From NCBI GenBank assembly GCA_001653155.1, contig BDEJ01000011.1, positions 40,213 to 104,212 on the forward strand: a DNA stretch of 64,000 nucleotides, given 5' to 3'. The DNA comes from Porphyromonadaceae bacterium H1 (lineage in GTDB: Bacteria > Bacteroidota > Bacteroidia > Bacteroidales > Paludibacteraceae). The position numbers were made by a program, and so were the translations under genes. The notes beneath the pieces are model-generated. The model did not search any database. It worked only from the letters and a program-made list of their open reading frames with translations, and was not told where the DNA came from. Position 1 is the first letter of the stretch; the number at the start of each line of letters is the position of its first letter. Below, piece after piece: positions 1 through 8,988 of the stretch.

Positions 1-2133
1 TCCGTTGGCGATATACTCGGTATCAAACAAGTTGTTCACGAAAAACTGAAGGCTTATTTCTCCCAATCCGGTCTTCCGGAAAGTATATCCCGCTGAGAGG
101 TTGGTTACGCTATATGCCGGTAACGAGCGCTCGTCATCCGAAGTATTGTCGAGGTATTGCTTGCTCACGTATTTGCTTTGGATGTTGAAGTAGAGTACAT
201 CGAAGGGCGTATAGGTCAGCCTCGCGAAGCCTACGTGGTTGGGCGAATAGGATATGTGGGTAGATGGGAAGAGTTCCGGGAGACGCTCTAATTCTTTGTC
301 ACTGCTGTCATACACAGGGAAATAAGCGATGTAATTCTTGATTTTATTTTCGCTCAGCGTATAGTTTGCGTCGAAATGGAGCGATTTCAGAAGCTTGAGT
401 GAAAGCTCCAATTCCAGTCCTGCGCGGTAACTTCGGGCAACATTTTCCATCAATTTATATCCCACATCGTTGAGTTTGCCGGTTTGTACGAGCTGATTGC
501 GATAATCCATATAGTAGAGATTAGCTCCGAAGCTAAAATTCTCGTACCGGTAGCGATAGCCCAGCTCGTAGTCTATCATTTGTTCCGGTTTTACAGCGTC
601 CTTGTCCTTTCCCTTTATGGCGTCTTTCAGGTCGGCACGCAAGGGTTCGCGTTGTCCCACGGCTACAGAGGCGTAGAGGTCGTTTCGTTCGTTGAGGTGA
701 TAAAATAGCCCAGTTTTGGGGTTGAAGAACTTGTAGTTGAATCGGTGCGTCAAATCGACCAAATCGTCATCTTTGCCCGAAAAATCGTAGTCAATGAGCC
801 GGTATTGCAGGTCTCCGAAGAGGGAAAGTTGTTCGGTAAGCAGATATTCGGCTTTCGCAAAGGTGTTGAATTCTCCTTTTCTGCCGTTGTTGCGATACCA
901 TTCAAAAGTTTCTAGGTTTACGGCATTGTCTTTTTCCCAATATTTTACCCAAGGCAGTTTGCCGAAGTGTGCTCCGTTGTATAGGCTGTAGAGGGCGCCG
1001 AAGTTTGCTTTGAGGCGTTCGGTGCTGTACTCCAAGCCGAGGTTTGCTACATAGAAATCGTTTTCCATCAGCTTTCTCCGGATCATATCCGATCTCTCGT
1101 AGGTTTTGCTGTCAATGACTTGCGGCTGCAATCCGAAGTCTTTGAATTCACGAGCGGTTTTGTAGTTTTCGTAATATCCGTATCCGTGGTTCCAACTCAG
1201 GGAGGTATTGAGCATGAGATTGTCGATGAGTTCGCGTGAAAAGAGCAACTGCACGATGTCGGAATAGTAGTTGTCGGTTTCGTTGTCGTAGTAGAAGCGG
1301 TTGCCGACTTCATCGAAATATTCTCCGCTGAGGTTGTAGCGGCGTCCGTACTGTGGGTCTTTCATTTGTTCGGCTGTAACACCTTCCCAGGTGATTCCCG
1401 TGTGCTGCACGCCTTTGATGTAGCTCAGGCGGATGAGTTGCCGATGGGCATAGTGAGAGAGGGCGGCGTAGAGGTTGCTGTGGTTTACTTTTCCGTTGCG
1501 GATGTACCCGTCGCCCAGCACACGGGAATAGCGCACGTCGAGGGAAAGTCCGTTTTCTAGTATTCCGGTACCGCCCGCAAGTGTCGACGCGAAAGTGTTG
1601 TAGCTCCCCAAGGCTGTTGATGCTTCGCCATAGGCTTCGGACCGTGCACCAGTGGTTTTGAGCGAGATGCTGGCTCCAAAGGCTGCGCTACCGTTAGAGG
1701 AAGTACCCACGCCACGCTGTATTTGAATGCTTTGAAGGGCGTTCGATAAATCGGGCAGGTTTACCCAAAAGACTTCCTGACTTTCGGGATTGTTGAGCGG
1801 CATGCCGTTGAGCGTTACGTTGATGCGCGTGGCGTCCGTGCCGCGAATACGCATGGAGCTGTTGCCTACGCCCGACCCGTCTTCGGTGAAAGCCACGAAA
1901 GAGGGCTGGCTTTGCAGGATAAGAGGAATGTTGCGTGCGGCATTGTCTTTTTTGATCTCCATCTCGGAAAGGTTGGAATAAGCCATAGGTGTGGTTCGTC
2001 CGGCCCGTATGGCCGAAACGGTAACTTCTTCCAGCTGCCTGCTTTTGATCGTGTCGGCCGGATTGCTCGCGGCGTTAAGCTTTGTGCCGGCGATAGATAC
2101 ACCGGCCAGTAGAATAACAAATAACTTTCTCAT
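1..2133 (-). CDS. TonB-dependent receptor, probable thiamin receptor (C-terminus outside window)
   Basis: Outer-membrane active transporter. The reading frame is open for 711 codons from ATG at 2133 to the window edge, so the last part of the barrel is missing. A signal peptide (MRKLFVILLAGVSIAG) is followed by a plug domain with SSMRIRGTDATRINVTLNG at about residues 92-110 and NPESQEVFWVNLPDLSNALQ just after, then alternating aromatic beta strands typical of the 22-stranded barrel. The C-terminal part seen ends in FVNNLFDTEYIANG, a standard late-barrel motif. No SusD-like partner lies upstream. Its leader carries a TPP riboswitch, which in Bacteroidetes is known to control thiamin-specific TonB receptors; substrate is therefore inferred from regulation, not from the protein itself. 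Confidence 0.93.
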   Translation of the reverse strand, partial: MRKLFVILLAGVSIAGTKLNAASNPADTIKSRQLEEVTVSAIRAGRTTPMAYSNLSEMEIKKDNAARNIPLILQSQPSFVAFTEDGSGVGNSSMRIRGTDATRINVTLNGMPLNNPESQEVFWVNLPDLSNALQSIQIQRGVGTSSNGSAAFGASISLKTTGARSEAYGEASTALGSYNTFASTLAGGTGILENGLSLDVRYSRVLGDGYIRNGKVNHSNLYAALSHYAHRQLIRLSYIKGVQHTGITWEGVTAEQMKDPQYGRRYNLSGEYFDEVGNRFYYDNETDNYYSDIVQLLFSRELIDNLMLNTSLSWNHGYGYYENYKTAREFKDFGLQPQVIDSKTYERSDMIRRKLMENDFYVANLGLEYSTERLKANFGALYSLYNGAHFGKLPWVKYWEKDNAVNLETFEWYRNNGRKGEFNTFAKAEYLLTEQLSLFGDLQYRLIDYDFSGKDDDLVDLTHRFNYKFFNPKTGLFYHLNERNDLYASVAVGQREPLRADLKDAIKGKDKDAVKPEQMIDYELGYRYRYENFSFGANLYYMDYRNQLVQTGKLNDVGYKLMENVARSYRAGLELELSLKLLKSLHFDANYTLSENKIKNYIAYFPVYDSSDKELERLPELFPSTHISYSPNHVGFARLTYTPFDVLYFNIQSKYVSKQYLDNTSDDERSLPAYSVTNLSAGYTFRKTGLGEISLQFFVNNLFDTEYIANG

Positions 2134-2203
2134 TGTAATTTATAAAATTAAATAGTTAATAAATTAATGAGAGAGCCTGAATGACGGAAATAATGTGAGG
2201 ATA

Positions 2204-2276
2204 CTTTTTCCCTTTCCGGAATTACCCGGACAGGTTCAAAGGGTATGATCTCAGCCCGAAACAGTAAGGCACCCCA
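2204..2276 (-). promoter_or_regulatory. TPP (thiamin pyrophosphate) riboswitch
   Basis: Read on the minus strand the segment starts GGGGTGCC and contains GGGCTGAGA (CTGAGA at 2254-2249), then ACCCTTTGAACCTG (GAACCTG at 2237-2231), then CGGGTAATTCCGG and AGGGAA. These are the universally conserved parts of the THI element in the right order and spacing. It lies between the promoter at 2323-2331 and the TonB receptor start at 2133, so it should lower receptor expression when TPP is abundant. The expression platform between 2204 and 2134 was not resolved. Confidence 0.95.
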
Positions 2277-2322
2277 TTTTTAGTGATTAAATACCGGTGG
2301 AAAATCCGAAAATTTTCCGCGC

Positions 2323-2331
2323 GCAAAAGTA
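2323..2331 (-). promoter_or_regulatory. Bacteroidetes -7 box for the riboswitch-receptor transcript
   Basis: Minus-strand TACTTTTGC matches TAnnTTTGC. A weak -33 element (TTGG, complement of 2351-2354) lies 19 nt upstream. It would start transcription about 45 nt before the riboswitch. Confidence 0.65.
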
Positions 2332-2488
2332 TAAAAAAAATGGATAGCTACCAATTCATCGGGGAGGGGATGTTTTTTTGAGCTTGCCGGGCCTTTGCTT
2401 TAAGCTGTAAGAAATGCGGAGCTATTTTTACTTGAGATATGCCGTTTTTCTTTAAGTGGCTGTTTGTGAGTTTTTTATGTTCCTTTTG
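2332..2488. other. Intergenic, nothing recognised
   Basis: The rest of the gap between the receptor leader and the next gene. I see no open frame, tRNA or clear hairpin here. Confidence 0.5.
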
Positions 2489-3052
2489 TCAGAAGTGATA
2501 ACTCAGCATAATCATGCCTACATAACCGACATTGGTGTCAAATTGATTTCTATTGGCCTCGGGTATAGGATTTTCCGGGTTCCGATAGTTCGTATACAGG
2601 AAATTAATGCCCAATTCGGTGGATACCGAAAACCGGGGCGACAGGAAGTATGCAATGCCGGCTAAAGGACTTAATCCCCAACGCAGGTAGTAGTTAGGCA
2701 TGAAGTTGCGCAACCAATAAGACATGCGTGCGTCTGCGCCATAGTAAAAAAGCCAGTGTTCTGAGACGATGGGGAGTTTTCGCTCGTAGCCGACACGTAA
2801 GCTTGCCGTTTTATAGCCTTCTTTCCCGTTACTCCAGTCCAGATCCAAACCACTGCGGAGTGCGTTCCGTGTGTCGAAGTGCCACTTGTAGTTAATCAGG
2901 TTCGATTCTTTTTTCTTCGACAGAAAAGTAATGATATTGGCAATGTCTACCGAAATCTGATGCCGTAGCAATTTGTTGTTTTCTTCGGCAAAAGCAGCGG
3001 CGTTGTAAAGAAACAACGCCGCTATCAGAATGTGTTTCAGCTTTTTTATCAT
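2489..3052 (-). CDS. Predicted outer-membrane beta-barrel protein, unknown function
   Basis: 187 residues. A signal peptide (MIKKLKHILIAALFLYNAAAFA) is followed by short amphipathic strands rich in Tyr, Trp and Arg, e.g. WLFYYGADARMSYWL and LGINFLYTNYRN, and the chain ends in MIMLSYHF, a terminal Phe as usual for outer-membrane barrels. I do not recognise a named family. The ATG overlaps the stop of the upstream lipoprotein gene by 4 bp (ATGA), which points to translational coupling and a shared job. Size suggests a small barrel of about eight strands. Confidence 0.75.
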   Translation of the reverse strand: MIKKLKHILIAALFLYNAAAFAEENNKLLRHQISVDIANIITFLSKKKESNLINYKWHFDTRNALRSGLDLDWSNGKEGYKTASLRVGYERKLPIVSEHWLFYYGADARMSYWLRNFMPNYYLRWGLSPLAGIAYFLSPRFSVSTELGINFLYTNYRNPENPIPEANRNQFDTNVGYVGMIMLSYHF

Positions 3053-4302
3053 GCTGTTATAAAGAGTTTTTTGAACAAATCGACTAACTCTTTGTAGTAT
3101 ATTTCGGAGTTTTCGTTGCTGTTGTCCTTATAGCGAATGAAGACAGTCAAATTTTTGTCTATCTCCTTTATGAAAAGCTGAGCAATCTCTTTTTCGTTGT
3201 AAAGAAGCTTTAAGTTCAGACAGTTGTTTAGAACTTCAGCGTTGATGTTGTCTTCATTCTTGAATAATGTTTCCGTATCGATGTCTCCAAGCAATGAAAG
3301 TTTCTCTTGTCTGATGGTGAAAGACAGGTTTTTTATGCCTTTACTGATGCTGAATCCGAAAATATCGGACAAGCTTTTCTGCGAATCGATATCCTGGCTT
3401 GCAGTTACTTTGCTTTCAATCTGCAAGTTGTTTTCGGTTTTGTTTGCATCGCTTAGTCGGGTAAAGATAGAGTAACTATTTGCTTCTTCTTGCTTAAGTT
3501 CGGTTTTTATTGTAAATGGTTTTACAAAAACATCGAAAGAGATATGTGTCGGTATACCATTTTCCGTATACTGGCCCGTAAAATCCGCTGTAATCATTCG
3601 CGCGTTATCTTTCTGGAAATAAGCTTTTAGTTTTATGGGAGACAGCAGTTTCATGCCGTCCTGAATTGTTTGCTTAAGCTGAGCCGCTTCTATACCTATT
3701 TCACAGTTGTTTTTGGGGGAGTTTTTCTCTTCGGGGAAAACTGCCAGCAAGTATCCGTAGTCTTCTTTGTCAAAGGATTGGGTTTTGTGGTTCCAGATGT
3801 ATTTGCCTCTGTATGGAGACATGTCAAAATTCGGATTATTAGCAAAATCTTCATTGAGGCCTTGCGCAAAAAGATGCTCGTTCAACTTGTTCATTAAATC
3901 CGAAGAGATGAGTTGCAGGAATCCGGAAGGTTGCCACAAGACATTTCTGTTGAAATCCCCTTTGCCTTGACCTACATACACGTATTCATAATTGTCGTAT
4001 GTGTAAGAACCCAATGATTTCCCTACAAATACGTAATCGTAGTCTTTGCTTTTTTCGACCAGGAGGTTGAAGTTTTCACTTTCCCGGATGTCTTGGATGA
4101 TGTTTTTTATCCGGTTAAAAGAAGATTTGATGTGCTCTTTGTCTTGTTCCACCGTAGTGGGGAGCTCTTCTTCGAGCTTTTTTTCCGGCTGGCAGGAGCT
4201 CAGTATACTCGATGCTGCAATAACCAGCAATAAAATTTTACTCAGATAGCTTGTTGTGAATAACTTTTTAGCTTGAAAGAGAGTTGCTTTGTGTTTCATC
4301 AT
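3049..4302 (-). CDS. Lipoprotein of unknown function
   Basis: 417 residues from ATG at 4302. The N-terminus has a basic start, a hydrophobic stretch and the lipobox ILSSC, so it is a lipoprotein; the residues after Cys (QPEKKLEEELP) are acidic, a pattern that favours surface export in Bacteroidetes. The rest is soluble, Lys/Asp/Asn rich, with no motif I know. The frame is open further upstream to 4434, but that part overlaps a good -7 box at 4415-4423 and would bury the signal sequence, so I chose 4302. The gene is coupled to the small beta-barrel gene downstream. Function unknown. Confidence 0.8.
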   Translation of the reverse strand: MMKHKATLFQAKKLFTTSYLSKILLLVIAASSILSSCQPEKKLEEELPTTVEQDKEHIKSSFNRIKNIIQDIRESENFNLLVEKSKDYDYVFVGKSLGSYTYDNYEYVYVGQGKGDFNRNVLWQPSGFLQLISSDLMNKLNEHLFAQGLNEDFANNPNFDMSPYRGKYIWNHKTQSFDKEDYGYLLAVFPEEKNSPKNNCEIGIEAAQLKQTIQDGMKLLSPIKLKAYFQKDNARMITADFTGQYTENGIPTHISFDVFVKPFTIKTELKQEEANSYSIFTRLSDANKTENNLQIESKVTASQDIDSQKSLSDIFGFSISKGIKNLSFTIRQEKLSLLGDIDTETLFKNEDNINAEVLNNCLNLKLLYNEKEIAQLFIKEIDKNLTVFIRYKDNSNENSEIYYKELVDLFKKLFITA

Positions 4303-4414
4303 TTTTGTTTTTATTTCCGTTGCTTTAAGAAAACGAATGGGTTGTTGAGATGTAAAAAATAAAACTGTAAGTGTTATCAGAAACCAAACTTCATAGAAGT
4401 CTGAAAAACAAGTT

Positions 4415-4423
4415 GCAAATGTA
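4415..4423 (-). promoter_or_regulatory. -7 box for the lipoprotein/barrel pair
   Basis: Minus-strand TACATTTGC fits TAnnTTTGC. It implies a leader of about 105 nt and rules out the longer start of the lipoprotein gene. No convincing -33 TTTG at 19-21 nt. Confidence 0.5.
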
Positions 4424-4458
4424 TTAAAAAACAAACAAAAAATGTTCTATAGAAAGCC

Positions 4459-5865
4459 TTATCTTCCTTCATCCGGATAATTAATCAGGAAAATTTGTTC
4501 GCTGGCACGCGTCAGAGCTGTGTAGAGCCAACGGTAAAATTCCGTATTTACCTGCTCGTCGGACAGCCTGCCCGTATCGATAAATACGTGTTTCCATTGT
4601 CCGCCTTGTGCCTTGTGGCAGGTGACGGCGTAGGCAAACTTTACCTGCAGTGCATTGAAAAACTCGTTTTCAAGTATCTTTTTGATGCGTTCGCGCCGGT
4701 TGCCTATCTCGATGTAGTCTTCCTCTACGCGAGCAAAGAGGGTGTCGGTCAATTGCTTCATTTCGGCCGGTGAGCCGGATTGTAGGGCGTCGAGCCATAT
4801 TCGTGCATCGACTTCCCAGCCGTAGTCCTGCGAGTAAAGTGTCAGATCAACAAAGCGGAAACCGTAAATTTGATGATACTTACCGATGCGTTTTACCTCT
4901 ACAATGTCGCCGTTGGCAATGAAGTCGATGTCGGGGGCATTCTTGTTCCAGAAGTAATTATTTTTCGTTACCATCAGCAAGTCGCCGTTATTGAGTTCCT
5001 CTTCACGCATCATCACGCGGGCCCGGATGCCGTTATTATAGAACTTTGCCCGTTGGTTCGAGCGTGTTACCACCATGCACTGCTCTACTCCCTGCCTGTC
5101 GTAGGAGCGTTGCATTTGCTCGATGAGTTCGTTGCCGCTCAATCTCCTCACATCCGTAAAATCTCCGGTATTAAAGGGGGGGAGTTTGAATGTGTCGCCT
5201 TGTTCGATGCGCCGGCGAAGTTTGGTTGCGTACCAGAGGATACCGCTTTCCAAGGCCTGTCTCACCACTTGAGTGAGAACAAACTCCTTTACCGAAAGAC
5301 CGTATCCTTCGAGAAATTCTGTTTGTAAAGCCGGACTGTTTTCCTGCATTACGGGAGGGAGTTGCGCCGTGTCGCCCAGTAGCAGGAGACTGCAAGATTC
5401 AGCCTCGTACACATAACGGATCAGGTCGTCGAGCAAGCGTCCCGATCCGAAGGCGCTGCCTTCTCCATCGCTGTTGGAAATCATGGAAGCCTCATCTACC
5501 ACGAAGAGCGTATCCCGATGACGGTTGTCCGACAGCTGAAAGCGAAACTCGGCCATTGACTTCTGGCGGTATATTTTTTTGTGTATGGTGTAGGCCGGCG
5601 AGCCGGAGTAACCGGAAAGGACTTTGGCTGCACGTCCGGTAGGAGCCAATAGTTGTGTCTTCTGTCCTAATTGCTTCATCGCCTTCACCAAAGCACTGAC
5701 CACGGAGGTCTTCCCTGTGCCGGCATAGCCCTTGAGTAGAAAAAGCTTTCCCGGCTCTTTCGAAGATAAAAAAACTCCGAGAGCTTCTATCAGTTGCTTT
5801 TGTTGCTCGGTAGCTTCGAAAGGCAACTGTGCTTCTATTTGTCGGGCGATGAAGTCTTGTATCAT
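4459..5865 (-). CDS. RecD-like ATP-dependent DNA helicase (SF1B)
   Basis: 468 residues. Walker A GYAGTGKTS (about 45-53), Walker B FVVDEAS (about 121-127), LLLGDTAQLPP (motif III), and C-terminal YAVTCHKAQGGQW and LYTALTRASEQ (motifs V and VI, UvrD_C_2-like). Much shorter than RecD or RecD2, with no N-terminal extra domains, as in the stand-alone AAA_30 helicases common in Bacteroidetes. Likely a 5'-3' helicase in DNA repair; the exact role is not known. It is separated from serA by a hairpin and may have its own promoter. Not adjacent to recB/recC-type genes. Confidence 0.88.
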   Translation of the reverse strand: MIQDFIARQIEAQLPFEATEQQKQLIEALGVFLSSKEPGKLFLLKGYAGTGKTSVVSALVKAMKQLGQKTQLLAPTGRAAKVLSGYSGSPAYTIHKKIYRQKSMAEFRFQLSDNRHRDTLFVVDEASMISNSDGEGSAFGSGRLLDDLIRYVYEAESCSLLLLGDTAQLPPVMQENSPALQTEFLEGYGLSVKEFVLTQVVRQALESGILWYATKLRRRIEQGDTFKLPPFNTGDFTDVRRLSGNELIEQMQRSYDRQGVEQCMVVTRSNQRAKFYNNGIRARVMMREEELNNGDLLMVTKNNYFWNKNAPDIDFIANGDIVEVKRIGKYHQIYGFRFVDLTLYSQDYGWEVDARIWLDALQSGSPAEMKQLTDTLFARVEEDYIEIGNRRERIKKILENEFFNALQVKFAYAVTCHKAQGGQWKHVFIDTGRLSDEQVNTEFYRWLYTALTRASEQIFLINYPDEGR

Positions 5866-5905
5866 GCAGCGGAGGAGCTGTGAAGCACAAAAGTTCGGAT
5901 ACAGT

Positions 5906-5942
5906 AGAGGCTGTTCGGTTTTTGCTTTTCCGAACAGCCTCT
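5906..5942 (-). terminator. Hairpin between serA and the helicase gene
   Basis: Perfect 13-bp stem: AGAGGCTGTTCGG (5906-5918) pairs with CCGAACAGCCTCT (5930-5942), with a T-rich 11-nt loop. It follows the serA stop codon by 13 nt. On the plus strand it is followed by a run of T, on the minus strand by no clear T tract, so termination of serA is likely but not certain. Confidence 0.7.
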
Positions 5943-5955
5943 TTGTTGAATTTTT

Positions 5956-6873
5956 TTAATTCACCCGGAAACTTTCGTTTCCGTTTTTGAGAAAATCGAC
6001 AATTTGTTGGGCTGCTGCGATGCCGGCATTAATATTGGCTTCAGCTGTTTGAGCCCCCATCTTTTTCGGTGTCGAGAAGTAACGTCCCTTGCCGGCTTCT
6101 TGCATAGCCGCATCGTTAGCCGGAAGAATGTCGGTAAGATATTTGAAGTCGGGACGCTCTTTCATGAAGAGCAGCAGAGCCTCTTCGTCGATTACTTCCT
6201 TGCGTGCCGTATTCACAAGTACGGCTCCTTTAGGCATTTTTTCGAGCAGAATCTTGCCGATGGATTTTTTTGTTTGTTCGGTAGCGGGAATGTGCAGCGA
6301 TACTACATCGCAAGAGGCATAGAGTTCTTCAGCGGAAGGGAGGGCTTTCACGCCGTCGGCCTCTATCGATGCAGCCGGACAGAAGGCGTCGTAGGCGGCA
6401 ACCTCCATGCCGAAGCCTTTGGCAATACGGGCTACGTTGCGTCCCACGTTGCCGTAGGCGTGTATGCCGATACGTTTCCCCTTCAGCTCGAAGCCGGAAC
6501 TTCCGTTGTAAAAGTTGCGGAAGGCAAAGACCAGGAGCCCGAATACCAGCTCGGCCACCGCATTGGAGTTTTGTCCGGGGGTGTTCATCACACAAACCCC
6601 TGCCTTGCTCGCTGCGTCCAAATCTACATTGTCGTAGCCGGCGCCTGCCCTGACCACGATTTTCAGTTTTGGGGCTGCCGCTATTACTTCCGCGTCTATC
6701 AGGTCGCTTCGGATGATGAGCGCTTCGGCGTCGGCTACAGCTTCCAGCAGTTGCTCTTTGCTGCTGTATTTTTCCAGCAGAGCTAAAGAAAATCCCGCAA
6801 CCTCTACTTCCCGGCGAATACCTTCGATGGCCACCGGAGCAAAGGGCTTGTCTGTTGCTACAAGTACTTTCAT
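5956..6873 (-). CDS. serA: D-3-phosphoglycerate dehydrogenase, short Lys-type
   Basis: First step of serine synthesis: 3-phosphoglycerate to 3-phosphohydroxypyruvate with NAD+. 305 residues, two Rossmann-like domains and no ACT or ASB regulatory domain. Visible motifs are RAGAGYDNVD, GIHAYGNVGRNVARIAKGFG (dinucleotide site) and VNTARKEVIDE. Where most D-2-hydroxyacid dehydrogenases have the catalytic His (TPH), this one reads TPKKMGAQ with Lys270-Lys271. That substitution defines the type III Lys form known from Entamoeba and Bacteroidetes. It lies 33 bp after serC in the same direction. Lacking an ACT domain, it should not be inhibited by serine in the E. coli way. Confidence 0.93.
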   Translation of the reverse strand: MKVLVATDKPFAPVAIEGIRREVEVAGFSLALLEKYSSKEQLLEAVADAEALIIRSDLIDAEVIAAAPKLKIVVRAGAGYDNVDLDAASKAGVCVMNTPGQNSNAVAELVFGLLVFAFRNFYNGSSGFELKGKRIGIHAYGNVGRNVARIAKGFGMEVAAYDAFCPAASIEADGVKALPSAEELYASCDVVSLHIPATEQTKKSIGKILLEKMPKGAVLVNTARKEVIDEEALLLFMKERPDFKYLTDILPANDAAMQEAGKGRYFSTPKKMGAQTAEANINAGIAAAQQIVDFLKNGNESFRVN

Positions 6874-6906
6874 AGGACTTTGTTTTTTAGATGTTCGGTG
6901 TAAAGA

Positions 6907-7974
6907 TTAGTGCTTTTTCTCGAATTCTTTCATGCAATCCACCAAGGCTTGAACGCTTTCCTTCGGCATGGCGTTGTAGATTGAAGCCCGGAAACCACCT
7001 ACCGACCGGTGTCCTTTTATTCCGACCATTCCGCGCTCGGTTGCGAACTTAAGGAAGTCGGCTTCGAGCTCTTCGTAACCTGCCTTCATAACGAAGCATA
7101 CGTTCATACGCGAACGGTCTTCTGCGGCGGCTGTGCCGGTAAAGAGCTTGTTCCGGTCTATTTCGTCGTAGAGCAAGGCAGCCTTTGTCGTGTTGCGTTT
7201 TTCCATTTGGGCGACGCCTCCCATGTTTTTAATCCACCTGAGAGTTTCCAGTGCCGAATATATCGGCAGTACCGGTGGGGTGTTGAACATCGATTCGTTT
7301 TTGATGTGTGTACGGTAATCGAGCATCGTTGGGATGTGGCGCGAGACTTTACCCAACAAGGCTTCTTTTACGATCACGAAAGTCAGGCCGGCGGGTGCGA
7401 GGTTCTTCTGGGCTCCACCGTAGATTATACCGTACTTCGATACGTCCAGCGGACGGGAAAATATGTCGGAAGACATGTCGGCAACCAAGGGTACGGGCGA
7501 GTCCAAATCTTTTAATATCTCCGTACCGAAAATCGTGTTGTTGGTTGTTATGTGGAAGTAGTCGGCATCAGCAGGAATCCTGTAGTTCTTGGGTATGTAG
7601 GAATAATTCGACTCCTTTGACGAAGCCGTTTCGATGACTTCTCCAAAGCCTTTGGCTTCCTTCATCGCTTTGTTTGCCCAAGTCCCGGTGTCGAGGTAGG
7701 CTGCTTTTTTTTCCAGCAGGTTAAAAGGAATCATGGCAAATTGCAAACTCGCTCCTCCGCCCAAAAACAACACCGAATAGCCAGCAGGGATGTCGAGCAA
7801 TTCTTTGAAAAGGCTGTTAGCTTCGTCGATAACTGCTTGGAAGTCTTTTGAACGATGGCTGATTTCGAGGATGGAAAGCCCGGAATCGTTAAGGTTCAAA
7901 ACGGCATCAGCTGTTTTTTCAATTACTTCGCGTGGCAAAATAGAAGGACCTGCGTTAAAGTTGTGCTTTGTCAT
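6907..7974 (-). CDS. serC: Phosphoserine aminotransferase
   Basis: Second step of serine synthesis; converts 3-phosphohydroxypyruvate plus glutamate to O-phosphoserine (and a similar step in pyridoxal phosphate synthesis). Class V, PLP-dependent; 355 residues from the ATG at 7974, which gives the usual start [18 protein letters not shown] binds the cofactor phosphate and YGGAQKN contains the Schiff-base lysine Lys190. The frame continues 12 codons upstream, but those residues do not fit the family. First gene of the serC-serA operon; serB is not in the window. Confidence 0.96.
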   Translation of the reverse strand: MTKHNFNAGPSILPREVIEKTADAVLNLNDSGLSILEISHRSKDFQAVIDEANSLFKELLDIPAGYSVLFLGGGASLQFAMIPFNLLEKKAAYLDTGTWANKAMKEAKGFGEVIETASSKESNYSYIPKNYRIPADADYFHITTNNTIFGTEILKDLDSPVPLVADMSSDIFSRPLDVSKYGIIYGGAQKNLAPAGLTFVIVKEALLGKVSRHIPTMLDYRTHIKNESMFNTPPVLPIYSALETLRWIKNMGGVAQMEKRNTTKAALLYDEIDRNKLFTGTAAAEDRSRMNVCFVMKAGYEELEADFLKFATERGMVGIKGHRSVGGFRASIYNAMPKESVQALVDCMKEFEKKH

Positions 7975-8072
7975 ATTGTCGTTTTTTTGTTTGTGGCTCA
8001 GGAGAAACAACTGGCTCTGAGGTTTCCCGTTTCGCCGGATTTATGTTATCAGGGTCGAAGATATTCGACATA

Positions 8073-8080
8073 CAAAAGTA
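8073..8080 (-). promoter_or_regulatory. -7 box for serC-serA
   Basis: Minus-strand TACTTTTG fits TAnnTTTG, about 100 nt before the serC start. No clear -33 element. Confidence 0.5.
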
Positions 8081-8227
8081 CGTCTTTTTTATGATTAACC
8101 GTCTTTCCGGCTCCGATAAATTTAAACAATCCGACAAATCCGAGTGTTGACTGCCGGATCTTGCTATAAATTGCAAAGTTTTCTCAAAAAATGTCTTGTT
8201 TCTTTTTCTTATCCGAATTTGTTTGGT

Positions 8228-8236
8228 TAATTTTGC
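8228..8236 (+). promoter_or_regulatory. -7 box for pyrE-SRPBCC-argH
   Basis: TAATTTTGC fits TAnnTTTGC and lies 60 nt before the chosen pyrE ATG. A T-rich stretch about 20 nt upstream may serve as -33. Its position argues against the longer pyrE frame that starts at 8191. Confidence 0.6.
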
Positions 8237-8295
8237 AAACCTTCCGGTCAAATTCGGGAGGAGCTCAAAACAACCATCCTAAAGACTTGAAAAAT

Positions 8296-8931
8296 ATGGA
8301 ATTATTGGAAAAACAAGTGGCTCAGCGTTTGTTAAAGGTGCGAGCCATCAAACTGCAACCCAAGAACCCTTTTGTGTGGGCTTCGGGTTGGCATTCTCCT
8401 ATCTATTGCGATAACCGCAAAACTCTTTCTTATCCCAGCACCCGCAACTTCATCAGAATAGAATTGGCCAGACTCGTCATGGAACTTTATCCCGAGGTGG
8501 AAGTTATTGCCGGAGTGGCAACCGGTGCCATTGCTCAAGGGGCCTTGGTGGCCGATTTGCTGGGGCTTCCTTTTGTTTACGTACGTCCCAAACCCAAAGA
8601 CCATGGTCTGGAGAACAGAATCGAAGGCGATTTGCGTCCCAAACAAAAGGTCGTGGTTATTGAAGATCTGGTTTCCACCGGAGGCAGCAGCCTCAAAGCC
8701 GTAGAAGCCATCCGGAACGATGGTTCGGAGGTGTTGGGAATGTTGGCGGTATTCAGCTATGGTTTTCCTCATGCGGAAGAAAATTTCCGGAATGCAAAGG
8801 TAGAGCTGACCACGCTTTGCAATTACGATGCCGTTCTGAACGAAGCTCTGGCAACCAACTACATTTCCGAGAAGGACTTGGAGGAGCTCAAGAAATGGAG
8901 AAAAAGCCCCGAGACATGGAATCCGACCTGA
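8296..8931 (+). CDS. pyrE: Orotate phosphoribosyltransferase
   Basis: Pyrimidine synthesis: orotate plus PRPP to OMP. 211 residues from ATG 8296 (MELLEKQVAQRLL). The PRPP-binding loop VVVIEDLVSTGGSS and the flexible-loop region YVRPKPKDHGL are present, as is SGWHSPIYCDNR at the N-terminus. The frame is open upstream to 8191, but that part precedes the promoter box. First gene of a likely three-gene operon with an SRPBCC protein and argH. Confidence 0.95.
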   Translation: MELLEKQVAQRLLKVRAIKLQPKNPFVWASGWHSPIYCDNRKTLSYPSTRNFIRIELARLVMELYPEVEVIAGVATGAIAQGALVADLLGLPFVYVRPKPKDHGLENRIEGDLRPKQKVVVIEDLVSTGGSSLKAVEAIRNDGSEVLGMLAVFSYGFPHAEENFRNAKVELTTLCNYDAVLNEALATNYISEKDLEELKKWRKSPETWNPT

Positions 8932-8988
8932 GGCAGATGGGTTGCATGGCATATCCACAGGCTAAGAAAACCGCATAAAAACAAACAG

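Noticed and set aside
4303..4434. Upstream extension of the lipoprotein gene
   Set aside because: Contains the -7 box and would bury the signal peptide.
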